Below are positions 9,923 to 19,597 of a stretch of DNA of 29,187 bases, piece by piece. Position 1 is the first letter of the stretch, and each line of letters starts with the position of its first letter. This DNA comes from Nemertoderma westbladi (taxonomy: Eukaryota > Xenacoelomorpha > Nemertodermatida > Nemertodermatidae), in NCBI GenBank assembly GCA_032718475.1, contig JAUCBJ010005740.1, positions 1 to 29,187 of the forward strand. The letters are read 5' to 3'. A program made the position numbers and the translations under genes. The notes under the pieces are model-generated. The model saw nothing but the letters and a program-made list of their open reading frames with translations. It did not search any database and was not told where the DNA came from.

Positions 9923-10401
9923 TAAATACATAGTGAAGTATTTTTTTTTGAATATCCGGTGAATAGTTGTACCAGAATAACAGAACTGTATTGACTAGAT
10001 CGATGGAGGGTTGGTGTGCGATAAAATTGTTGTGCTAGAAACAATCGAATAAGGGCCCTGAATCGAGTGGCGGGGTGTGTTTTTTTGTAAAAACACGAGG
10101 AAACGGTCGAAATGACGGGTTTAAGTAAGTAGCGCGGGAAGCCAATTTTAAAAACCGCTGTGAGTGGCTGATACATATTTGACGTCACTACGCAGTGCTC
10201 TGATAATTTATTTTATTGGTTTCAGTGGAGGGTGATTTTCGAACGATTCAAATACTATTTAATCTCAATCATTTCATACGTGGCTTATATCCATTGAAAG
10301 CGGAGTCTTGCGCGTCTTTTAACACTACAATTACTTATTCATGATCATGAACATTGATAAAATATTGTTTTCCAATTGGTAAACTTGGTAGGTGAACCCA
10401 C

Positions 10402-10553
10402 CTAATCTCTGCGTTCTTCCCTATATCCGTGTCAGTAGCTTCAACCTTCAGCACCAATGATTCAGCTGGAGTTCCTTCGAAGATGGTCTCTTCGTATTCT
10501 TCCCGGAGGAAGACGGGGTAATTGTCGTTGATGTCTTCAACCCTGACGATAAC
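10402..10553 (-). CDS. Giant cadherin, exon w7
   Basis: This 152-bp exon was found by following splice phase. It starts after acceptor CCTCTCAG in phase 0 and ends with two bases of a codon at ATTAG|GTGGGT. It encodes the calcium linker VEDINDNYPVF and the first half of the next EC repeat: REEYEETIFEG, then VEATDTDIGKNAEIR. The split Arg codon is completed by the first base of exon w8. The linker, the E in the first strand and the D-x-D-x-G-x-N-A motif are all in the usual places. Confidence 0.92.
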
Positions 10554-10599
10554 CTGAGAGGGAAAATACAGGAGAAAAAATATACATTGATAAAAAGGT

Positions 10600-10906
10600 T
10601 AATAAACAAAATGAATGGAAGAATCTTTTAGGCTCGTTAAGCCACCAAGGAATGCCTGTTCACCACCATGGTTGTTCTTCCACAGTAAAACCTTCCACTC
10701 TGATTCTCAAGTTGCCTTGGTTCCCATTTATTTCGACCACTGAAGGATGAAAGCCAGGGTGGGGCTACGCTGCAGCATTTAAAGCACTGTGCCCAAGTAG
10801 TGCTGCCCCACCGCACTGTGCCCAAACAGTGCTGCCCCATCTAGGGATCGAACCAGTGCCTCCTGATTGGAAGCCCAGGAATGTCACCACTAGACCAGCT
10901 GCTGAC
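10600..10906 (-). mobile_element. tRNA-derived SINE
   Basis: On the minus strand the segment starts with a tRNA-like head. Box A TGGTCTAGTGG is at 10897-10887 and box B GGTTCGATCCC at 10854-10844, 32 nt apart, which is normal for an internal RNA polymerase III promoter. An anticodon-stem-like CCTGG...TCAGG lies between them; the loop TTCC suggests a Gly-type ancestor, with low certainty. The body contains a 27-bp imperfect direct duplication (10784-10810 and 10813-10839). The 3' edge is not clear. It lies in gene orientation in the intron between exons w6 and w7. Confidence 0.75.
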
Positions 10907-11003
10907 AAAATAAAAAGTAAATAAATAATAAATATATTCATTAGACATGATATGAACAGTACCAGATCAAGACCAAGATTTTTAGTTCAGTGTATCAACG
11001 AAC

Positions 11004-11285
11004 CTGCACGAAGTCGAAGGCCCTAGAATCGGTGGCCTCCACCCGGAGTCTGTATTCGTCTCGAATTTCCCGATCTAACGACTTCGCCAACGTTAGATTC
11101 CCCGTTAGTGTGTCTATAGCGAAGGTCCCGCCCGGATTCTCTACCAACGTGTAGACCAGCTTGGGTTCCAGGTCCAGGTCGTTCGCTGTTACCATGGAGA
11201 CAGTGGAGCCAATCGGGAAGCTTTCGGGAATATCGCGGGGCGACGAGAGAGGAAACTTTGGTGGATTATCGTTGATATCGAGAAC
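11004..11285 (-). CDS. Giant cadherin, exon w6
   Basis: This 282-bp exon (94 codons, phase 0 at both ends) starts after CACTCCCAG and ends at GTGCAG|GTTCGT. It opens with the calcium linker VLDINDNPPKF, then encodes nearly a full EC repeat: IPESFPIGS at the xEx position, VTANDLD in the middle, FAIDTLTGNLTLAKSLDRE and YRLRVEATD. The last strand is finished in exon w7. The donor has T at +3, as do those of w1, w4 and w9, so this gene tolerates weak donors. Confidence 0.94.
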
Positions 11286-11523
11286 CTGGGAGTGGAGATT
11301 TCAAGGATAATAGTTTTAAAATTAAGACCATATTATATTGATTTTCAAACGCTACAGTTTTGATCCTCGTTGCTTTATTAACACACAATCGCCAAGTTCG
11401 TTCATCTAAGTGTAAATCATTCGGGTGGGCACACTGATACACTAGAGTGTGCGAGATTATGGGGGGTAGATTACAACTAATATAGACAGACATGCTGCAA
11501 TGCAGCTGCATTACATATATATA

Positions 11524-11937
11524 TTAAGAATCCTGTGCCGGCTTGTCGACAAAATCGCGCCGCCACAACTCCCTATCACCCATGACATTTTCTAGATCAT
11601 CCGCATCTTCAAGGCCAGTGTCCTTTAAGATGCGTCTCAAGAAAGTCATGGGCTGTCCACCATGCTTATTCACTCCATGAGGCTGCCAAAGTACAAGATT
11701 ATGCACTGGCTGGTCCTCACGGCGAAAGCAATGTCCTGCAAAGCGGAGGCGATTTTGTTCTAGTGTCAAGCTTGGGGGAACCAATGAGACACCTCCAATG
11801 TTATATAGTGTCTGGTTGGAGATGTGTGCATTGTACTTGACACAATGAACCCGGCGTAGCATTCTTGTGAATGTGCCATCCAGAGATTGGGTGTCATCAG
11901 CAGTTAGAGCAGTGGGGTGTAGAATAAACAACAGCAT
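11524..11937 (-). mobile_element. LINE ORF2 C-terminal fragment
   Basis: The 137-residue frame ends the C-terminal region common in LINE endonuclease/RT proteins: SLDGTFTRMLRRV, then LRFAGHCFRRED, LVLWQPHG, and a tail with LKDTGLED and RELWRR. It has no RT catalytic motif and begins abruptly near 11925, so it is a 5'-truncated copy. It lies in gene orientation in the intron between w5 and w6. It could belong to the same family as the 5' piece at 6.06-8.19 kb, but they do not overlap, so this cannot be tested here. Confidence 0.8.
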
Positions 11938-11988
11938 TGATGCAGTAATGGATAATAATTTATAGAATATTTAATAGTCTGCTGTTAC

Positions 11989-12123
11989 CTGTATTCGGAG
12001 TTCACATGAAGACGACTTTGGGGGCGAGCCTTTATCACTGGCCGTTACTAGGATACTGTAAGAATCCTCCACCTCTCTGTCTAGAACCATGGTGGTGGTA
12101 ACAATACCTGTTTCATTGTCGAC
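11989..12123 (-). CDS. Giant cadherin, exon w5
   Basis: This short exon (135 bp, 45 codons, phase 0 at both ends) starts after acceptor ATATTTCAG and ends at ATACAG|GTAACA. It encodes the middle and end of an EC repeat: VDNETGIVTTTMVLDREVED, then SILVTASDKGSPP and CELRIQ. The sequence joins exon w4 (RLPFQ) and exon w6 (VLDINDN) without a break in the domain. It is easy to miss because it is short and flanked by AT-rich introns. Confidence 0.92.
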
Positions 12124-12666
12124 CTGAAATATCGTAATAATAATAATAATAATATAATAATATCGTAAATAATAATTAGATAACTAATTAATTACAATAT
12201 TTACTTGATTGTCTAAAAGTTGCACCTTTTCTCATTTTTTTCCCCACCATTTCTCACGATTTTATACTGAGACGCCGCAAATTAATATGTTCTTTATAAC
12301 CAAACTGGCTTTTTCTAGGTTTTTATATTTAAATTAATTAATATTTCAGAAAATAAAATAAATTAAAACAAACTTACTAATCCAATCGAGTAACCAAACC
12401 AAAATAATAAATCAAAATAAATATAAATAACTATTTTTAATATAATAATTTTGTAATAATAATGAATTTTTATGTAAATTTAATTACAACAAAAATTTTT
12501 AATTACTTTTAATCTGCTGCTATAAAAAAATTTAACTTGATTATGAATCCAACAAACGAATAAACACATTCAATATAATACATTTTTTTGTCATCTGTTT
12601 AATTCTGATACAATTGTGTATAAATTACTAACAAAAACGAATTTTTAATAAATACTGATATATAAC
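12124..12666 (-). other. AT-rich intron between exons w4 and w5
   Basis: The intron is strongly AT-rich with a TAA microsatellite near 12134-12165. I see no transposon, RNA gene or conserved motif in it. Confidence 0.8.
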
Positions 12667-13570
12667 CTGGAACGGGAGTCTCATATTATCTTCCGCTATC
12701 TGATACTCCACTGGCCCGAACTCTTCACTGTCCTCGTCGTACGCTTTCAACATCTTAATAAACGTACCAGCTGGTTCACCTTCGTAGGTCTTTAGATCGA
12801 AAGAGAGTTGGCTGAACTGCGGAGCGTTGTCATTGGAGTCAATGAGCGAAACGATTAGATCGACGGAGGCGAGAATACGACCGCTGGTAGCGGAAACCGG
12901 GATATTAAACTTCGAGGAAATCTCGAAGTCGAGTAAACCGCTGTTCCGAACTGTAACTCTTCCGGTTGATTCGTCGATATCGAATACATCGCTCGGGGAA
13001 GTCGGGAAGGAGTAAGTCACTCCTTTAGGGTCTCCGTTTAGCGTCGCCTTCACTGTGGCGACGGAGGTACCGTGTGGCGCGTTCTCCGGGAGCTCCACGA
13101 TGTATTCGGGTTTATCGAATACGAGTTGCGAGTCGCCGCCGTCGACATGGACGTCGATAATCGCGCGAGTGCGTCGCGAGGGGGTCCCGTTGTCCGCCGC
13201 CTCGGCGACGAAGCGAACCGACTCGCCGAGGTAGAACTCGGCTTCCGGGGCGACGAACACGTCGCCGGTGGCCTCCCGGACGCTGAACCGCTCGTCGCCG
13301 CTCGCGAACAGATAACGAACGGACCCGAACTGCTCCGAGTCCGCGTCCTCCGCCTCCAGCCTCAGGAGTCCCTGTCCCCCGGGTAACTCGCTCAGCGACC
13401 CGTAATGCAACTCGTAACGACTCGCGCTGAACCGCGGAGGATTGTCGTTCTCGTCGCCGACGATCACCGTTACGCTCGTCGACGAGGTTTGCTTCCCGGT
13501 CGATGAATAATCCGTCGCGAATATCTCAAACTCGTAACGATCTCGCGACTCGCGGTCCAAATTCTTTAAC
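12667..13570 (-). CDS. Giant cadherin, exon w4 (largest exon)
   Basis: This 904-bp exon starts after TTTACAG, completes the Arg codon of exon w3 with its first base, and ends in phase 0 at TTCCAG|GTTATA. It encodes about three EC repeats. It finishes one repeat (LDRESRDRYEF, GDENDNPPRF) and has a complete unusual one (RYELHYGSLSELPG ... VHVDGGDSQLVF). A third follows (YIVELPENAPHG ... IDSNDNAPQF), then the start of a fourth (YEGEPAG, YDEDSEEFG). The second repeat lacks the LDRE box and ends in DGGDSQLVF where DxNDNxPxF is expected, so its linker should bind calcium weakly or not at all. Confidence 0.94.
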
Positions 13571-14303
13571 CTGTAAATAAATGTAATTAAAAATCGCAAT
13601 AATTTGATCGGTAACCATATTATGATGGCTATAAAGACTAAAACTAAATTTTTATCATCAATAATAATAATTATTATTATTATTTCATTTATTTTTTATC
13701 ATTAAAAATAAAACTATGTAATAATTTGTTCCATTGAATAAGTTTATTGTTTTTGTTAGTATAAGGTGACCCGTTACCTGCTCCTTTCCCATATTTAGAG
13801 ATACTTAATATATTTGAAAGGAAACGGAATATTTTAATGATTATACTGTTTAAATGTGGTGAAAAATTGTAAATTAATTTAAAGTCAATAAAAAAACTAC
13901 AATGAAAAATTAAGAATTAGTTTGTGTGAGGCGAGCCAAGATGTTAGTCAAGATGTTAATAAATAGTTAGGGGTTGTCCGAAATTACCTGTAAAGGGAGG
14001 TGAAATCCTAATCATATGATTCTACTCAGAAATTGAAAAAAATGAGGAAGCACGTCACCAGGGGTTGAACCTGCGGTATATATGTAGGTAAGTGTCGCAC
14101 GTCAGTAGCGCAAAGCCACAACGAAGCCTATCAAACTTATTGAACTCATTCTTTAACACATTTTTTACTTAACTAATTAAAATATAACAAAATTCGTTTT
14201 GGAATATTTTGAAAGGGGGTCAACAATCAAAACTGGTTGCACATCAGGTTCCACAAGAATCATGGTTGGAACATTTCAGCTAACTGTTGCTAAGTTCAGC
14301 TAA
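13571..14303 (-). other. Intron sequence, possible SINE head
   Basis: The intron is mostly AT-rich, with an AAT/ATT run near 13661-13685. On the minus strand, 14062-14122 has a box B-like GGTTCAACCC preceded at about 40 nt by a weak box A-like TGGCTTTGCGC, which could be a degraded tRNA-derived SINE. No body or ends can be defined. I see nothing else before the LINE at 14304. Confidence 0.4.
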
Positions 14304-15808
14304 TTGTTAACCGCTAACCAGAAACCTAATCTTCCAGATTTACCGGAAAATCCAAACGACGTTCTCGATACTCCTATCCGAGCTGGGGAAATTACCGCAG
14401 CTGTCTCGGATCAGAAACGAAAAGAAGCGGCCGGTCCCGATGGAATAACAAATGAGTCATTGAAGTGGGGGTTTGGACATCTCCTCCCTTATCTTCTCGC
14501 GTTATTCTCATTATGTTTCACTACAGCAAGTTGCCCTGCTGCGTGGCTCGTATCCTATCTACTCCCGCTATTCAAGGGGAAAGGACCAAAATCATCCCCC
14601 CATAGTTACCGGGGAATCGCGCTTCTTTCCTGTTTCTTGAAAACATATACAGCAATCCTTAGTTCGAGACTATATACATGGGCTATTCGATATACTACCG
14701 GATCAACAATACGGATTTCGTATCTATATCTATTTCGTATAGGCAGATCTACAATCATGGCTGTAAAATCCCTTTACGAAAGCCTTCGACTCTGTAAACA
14801 GAGAGATACTCTGCAAAAAACTGTCCAGTCACGGAGTAAGCAGGAAGTTTATATGTGTAATATGGGCGCTCATTGCTGTAAACCTTGTATGCATCTGTAT
14901 CGGGCCGTTCAATATGGATCCAAAAAGCCAATCTGTAGGTGTCGTTCAAGGTGATAAACTGTCGCCTTTGTTATTCAGCCTCATCGTTGCTGACCTACCC
15001 GCATTCATCGCAGCTACAGCCTGTTGGGTTTTAATGTATGCCGATGATCTCGTTATCGCCGGTGAATCGATAGCCGTTGTCCAGGACGGTTTAAATAAAC
15101 TGTCTGAATATTGCCAGGTGAACGACCTAAAGGTCAACATATCGAAAACCAAAGCCGTTAAGTTTCGTAATGGTGGCCGGTTAGCACGGAACGATATGCT
15201 TTTTAATAATGGTTCCCAGATAGAGTTCCAATCTTCGTTCGAATATCTTGGTGTTATACTTTCCACGAAAAATGTGCCGATCTGCCACTATGATCAACAA
15301 TACCGTAAAGGTATCTCATGCTGTATGCGTATCGCTATAAAGGTGAAGCTTAACGTTGTCTCAATTGACACGGTTCGACAACTATGGCTCGCCATAGTTT
15401 TACCGTCAGCATCTTACGGTTGCAGCGTCTTCACCTCGGAGGAAAACACCGCTCTGCTCGACCACATCCATCGCATCCGTGCGTGGAAGCTCTGGTTTGG
15501 GCTCAACAAATTCGCTTCCTCCACTGCAATCCTCGCCTACGTTGATAACCCCAACTCGATAACTATTAACCCAGTCAGCCTGAATGGATACCGTCGTCGA
15601 GTTGCCGGACAGCTAATAGCAAATGGCTACCACCATAAACTATGTGGATCACCAAACTGTTGGCGACCAACAGACCAGTGCAAGTGCTCTTTGTGCGATA
15701 AACCAGCTACCCCCACAGAGCATTATCAAACATGTACGAGAGTCCCCGCTACATGCTCAGACCTTCGAAAGGGAATGTTTCTAGCAGGGTTGGACCTCAG
15801 CTGTTTCT
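14304..15808 (+). mobile_element. Non-LTR retrotransposon RT and C-terminal region, broken
   Basis: This LINE copy is antisense to the cadherin gene. In one frame it has RT motifs AAGPDGITNESLK, LPLFKGKG and YRGIALLS. Near 14680-14710 the signal LPDQQYGFR lies in another frame, and GRSTIMAV returns to the first frame; before the KAFDSV motif there is a small deletion. From 14914 the frame is intact for 298 codons: GVVQGDKLSPLLFSL, the catalytic YADD at residues 42-45, an LGV thumb motif and a C-terminal C-x-C-x2-C-x8-H-x3-C knuckle near 15679-15735. The endonuclease end is missing. At least three frame breaks make it inactive. Its last codons and stop form the first unit of the 26-bp minisatellite. 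Confidence 0.9.
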
Positions 15809-16661
15809 AGCAGGGTTGGACCTCAGCTGTTTCTAGCAGGGTTGGACCACAGCTGTTTCTAGCAGGGTTGGACCTCAGCTGTTTCTAGCAGGGTTGGACC
15901 ACAGCTGTTTCTAGCAGGGTTGGACCTCAGCTGTTTCTAGCAGGGTTGGACCTCAGCTGTTTCTAGCAGGGTTGGACCTCAGCTGTTTCTAGCAGGGTTG
16001 GACCTCAGCTGTTTCTAGCAGGGTTGGACCTCAGCTGTTTCTAGCAGGGTTGGACCTCAGCTGTTTCTAGCAGGGTTGGACCTCAGCTGTTTCTAGCAGG
16101 GTTGGACCTCAGCTGTTTCTAGCAGGGTTGGACCGCAGCTGTTTCTAGCAGGGTTGGACCTCAGCTGTTTCTAGCAGGGTTGGACCTCAGCTGTTTCTAG
16201 CAGGGTGGACCGCAGCTGTTTCTAGCAGGGTTGGACCTCAGCTGTTTCTAGCAGGGTTGGACCTCAGCTGTTTCTAGCAGGGTTGGACCTCAGCTGTTTC
16301 TAGCAGGGTTGGACCTCAGCTGTTTCTAGCAGGGTTGGACCTCAGCTGTTTCTAGCAGGGTGGACCGCAGCTGTTTCTAGCAGGGTTGGACCTCAGCTGT
16401 TTCTAGCAGGGTTGGACCTCAGCTGTTTCTAGCAGGGTTGGACCTCAGCTGTTTCTAGCAGGGTTGGACCTCAGCTGTTTCTAGCAGGGTTGGACCTCAG
16501 CTGTTTCTAGCAGGGTTGGACCTCAGCTGTTTCTAGCAGGGTTGGACCTCAGCTGTTTCTAGCAGGGTGGACCGCAGCTGTTTCTAGCAGGGTTGGACCT
16601 CAGCTGTTTCTAGCAGGGTTGGACCTCAGCTGTTTCTAGCAGGGTTGGACCTCAGCTGTTT
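15776..16661. repeat. Minisatellite B, 26-bp unit, about 34 copies
   Basis: The unit joins CTAGCAGGGTTGGACC and TCAGCTGTTT. Most copies are identical; variants are GACCACAG, GACCGCAG and a 25-bp form GGGTGGACCGCAG. The first unit coincides with the final codons and TAG stop of the LINE frame, which shows where the repeat came from. The array stops abruptly at 16661, before AT-rich intron sequence (16662-16919) that holds nothing recognisable. Confidence 0.97.
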
Positions 16662-16919
16662 CACATAAAAAAATATATATTATTTACTTATTTAAATCAT
16701 AATGTAAATATTTTATTGTAATATTTTATTGTAGACCAAATTTTAATTCATTTTTACTCCAGATGTCTGGAAATTAAATATATACAATTGTTCAATATAA
16801 CAAAATTCGCACTTAATTACGTCAGGGTGTATCTATTACCATTATTCATATTTATAAAATTAATTTAAATTAATAAAGTTACTTAATGAATATTTGATTA
16901 TTTATTACAGAATATTTAC

Positions 16920-17332
16920 CTCGTTAAACTGCCGCTGCGGGAATCGATCGTAAATGTTCCGTTGGTCTCGGCCGGATCCATAAAGTAGAAAACCTCTCCG
17001 TTCTCATCCGCATCCGGGTCGACCGCGGAAACCCGTAGAACCTCCTCTTCCGCCGAGTTCTCCTCAACCTCGACGGAGTAGGAATCCTTACCGAACGTCG
17101 GCGGGTTGTCGTTGTCGTCGAGGACCTCCAGACGGACCGTGGCGGTCCCGGTTAGAGACGGGGTCCCGTGGTCCCGACACTCGACGACCAGCGAGTACCG
17201 CTGCCGGGCCTCACGGTCCAACGGTCGCGTGGCAACAAGGTCCCCGTTCGAGTCGTCCACGCGGAACCAACCCTCCTCGTTCCCGCTCACTATCGTGTAG
17301 TCCAACTCCGCGTTGCGTCCGTCGTCCGAATC
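16920..17332 (-). CDS. Giant cadherin, exon w3
   Basis: This 413-bp exon starts in phase 0 after ATCGTAG and ends with two bases of a codon at ACGAG|GTAAAT. It encodes most of one EC repeat (DSDDGRNAELDYTIVSGNEEG, RPLDREARQRY, ECRDHGTP), the calcium linker VLDDNDNPPTF, and most of the next: VEVEENSAEEE, VDPDADENG, then TIDSRSGSLTR. The upstream join with exon w2 restores the A-x-DSDDG motif. Its high GC content marks it off from the AT-rich introns. Confidence 0.95.
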
Positions 17333-17982
17333 CTACGATGGAAAATAATTAATGGCATTAAATTCTGCAGAATAAAATTGCCAGAGGAGAAGATTTGAGT
17401 TCCGGTTACCGGTAATTGTAACACAAAATATGAAACTGAAAGTATTTAATAGACAATGATAATAAACTATTAAAATTATTTTTAGTTTAATTTAGGATAA
17501 ACTATTGCAAAATAAATGTCGCGGACCCAAACCACAACAAACATCTATAATTAAGTCGTTTGCTCAATTTTGGGAACAATAAATATTTACTTTAGGGTGA
17601 AATTAAACCTGAAGGTTTATATTTTAACCAACAAGTTCTGGCATTGATACACCCAACAACACGAACCATAGTGTTGCACATTGTACATTGAATATAGTCA
17701 AATAAAGGGAAGGACCAGGTTAAAGCGACCCGATTTCATTGCCAAAACAATAATCCGAGAGTAAAAATAATAATTTATTACATGGAAAAAAGTAGAACTT
17801 TTTCACTATTCTCGCGGAATTTTATTTACCAAGCGTCAGCGAGGTTAATCGCGGGTCGAGAGGCTGTAATAAAGAGTCCGTAGCGGCAAGACAATAACTG
17901 TACTTCGTTGGCTTCTCAAGGAGAAGGATAACAGTTTTTGGCGACAAGGTGGATTGTTTTTGGGTCTACCAGCCCCAAATAT
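17333..17982 (-). other. Intron between exons w2 and w3, no gene seen
   Basis: The region is AT-rich single-copy-looking sequence. I find no coding signal, transposon protein or RNA gene in it; the MITE-like foldback begins at its lower-numbered end, toward exon w2, at 17983. Confidence 0.7.
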
Positions 17983-18153
17983 AGACTATCTTTCTGGAGT
18001 TATTTCTGCCCTGGTGATTAAATGAGAAAACAACAAGTTCTTTATTATCAATTAATTAATACTAAGTATAAGTATATAAGTATAATTAATTATACTAATA
18101 CTTTATTTTCTCATTTTATCACCAGGGCAGAAATAACTCCAAAAAGATAGTCT
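17983..18153. mobile_element. Foldback MITE-like element with 48-bp inverted arms
   Basis: The left arm (17983-18030) starts AGACTATCTTTCTGGAGTTA. The right arm (18106-18153) is its reverse complement with only two differences. Outside the arms, AAATAT and ACATTT extend the match imperfectly. The 75-bp centre is AT-rich and partly palindromic itself. There is no coding capacity. The arms are much better conserved than the flanks, which suggests a fairly recent insertion of a non-autonomous DNA transposon. It lies close upstream (gene sense: downstream) of the exon w2 donor. Confidence 0.75.
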
Positions 18154-18217
18154 ACATTTCCTGTATTGTGTTGTAGTCATGGTAATCAATATTATAAAAT
18201 GAAGTTGGGCGACTTAC

Positions 18218-18389
18218 CTGGGCCGCGAGTGAGTGAACCACCCCGGGTGGTTGGTTCTCCATCACCATGACAACCGATTCTCTATCGGGGAACGTCGGTA
18301 TTTCGTCGTTAACGTCGGTGACGCTGAGCCGAACAGTTACCGTCGCGTACAACGCAGGATAAACTGAGTCGCGAGCGAAAAGAACGAAA
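18218..18389 (-). CDS. Giant cadherin, exon w2
   Basis: This 172-bp exon starts after TTATGTTTCAG. Its first base completes the Ser codon left by exon w1 (AG + T), and it ends in phase 0 at GCCCAG|GTAAGT, the best donor in the window. It encodes the end of an EC repeat (FVLFARDSVYPALYATVTV), the calcium linker TDVNDEIPTF, and the start of the next repeat (VVMVMENQPPG, VHSLAAQ). The join with exon w1 gives LDRETQSEL followed by SFVLFARD, exactly the cadherin LDRE strand and loop. This fixes the true w1 donor. Confidence 0.94.
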
Positions 18390-18641
18390 CTGAAACATAA
18401 CAAACAATTTATTTTATTTAAATATAATTTTGTTTTAAAAAAATGTTATAATTCATTCCATAGCAAAGGCGTTAAACAATCAAATACACTATTCTCACAA
18501 CTTTTACATTATTTTCACTGGAAATTTAGCTATTGTTTAAATAAGAAAAACAAATGACAGACAAATATGAACCCCTTAGATGACAAAAATGTGAGACAAT
18601 TTGCTATTAAATATCAAAATAAATATTAAATTACCAAAGGA

Positions 18642-19597
18642 CTGAGCTCGCTCTGCGTTTCACACGCAACCAACCAACCTCGCTCTGTGTCTCACACGCA
18701 ACCAACCAACCTCGCTCTGTGTCTCACACGCAACCAACCAACCTCGCTCTGTGTCTCACACGCAACCAACCAACCTCGCTCTGTGTCTCACACGCAACCA
18801 ACCAACCTCGCTCTGTGTCTCCCACGCAAACAACCCACCTGAGCTCGCTCTGTGTCTCACACGCAACCAACCAACCTCGCTCTGTGTCTCCCACGCAACC
18901 AACCCACCTGAGCTCGCTCTGTGTCTCACACGCAACCAACCAACCTCGCTCTGTGTCTCACACGCAACCAACTAACCTCGCTCTGTGTCTCCCACGCAAC
19001 CAACCAACCTCGCTCTGTGTCTCCCACGCAACCAACCCACCTGAGCTCGCTCTGTGTCTCACACGCAACCAACCAACCTCGCTCTGTGTCTCACACACAA
19101 CCAACCAACCAACCTCGCTCTGTGTCTCACACACAACCAACCAACCTCGCTCTGTGTCTCACACACAACCAACTAACCTCGCTCTGTGTCTCACACACAA
19201 CCAACCAACCTCGCTCTGTGTCTCACACACAACCAACCAACCTCGCTCTGTCTCTCCCACGCAACCAACCCACCTGAGCTCGCTCTGTGTCTTACACGCA
19301 ACCAACCAACCTCGCTCTGTGTCTCCCACGCAACCAACCAACCTCGCTCTGTGTCTCACACACAACCAACCAACCTCGCTCTGTGTCTCACACACAACCA
19401 ACCAACCTCGCTCTGTCTCTCCCACGCAACCAACCAACCTGAGCTCGCTCTGTGTCTCACACGCAACCAACCAACCTCGCTGTGTCTCACACGCAACCAA
19501 CCAACCTCGCTCTGTGTCTCACACGCAACCAACCAACTTCGCTCTGTGTCTCACACGCAACCAACCAACCTCGCTCTGTGTCTCCCACGCAAACACG
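18642..19597. repeat. 32-bp splice-donor minisatellite, small block
   Basis: About 30 units are of the same family as the main array at 21.15-27.19 kb, in the same orientation, about 250 bp upstream of the exon w2 acceptor. Older variants dominate: units with the extra CTCAG (seen on + as CCTGAGCTC), units with ACACAC for ACACGC, and CCCACG forms. Between about 18826 and 19120 the order of variants equals that at 21212-21506 with a constant offset of 2386 bp, so this block and the main array share a duplicated segment. Confidence 0.97.

Noticed and set aside
13072-13386. 104-codon + strand frame opposite exon w4
   Set aside because: Antisense shadow of the cadherin coding sequence.
14062-14122. 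tRNA gene
   Set aside because: Only a box B-like and a weak box A-like motif are seen; no cloverleaf can be drawn. At most a degraded SINE head.
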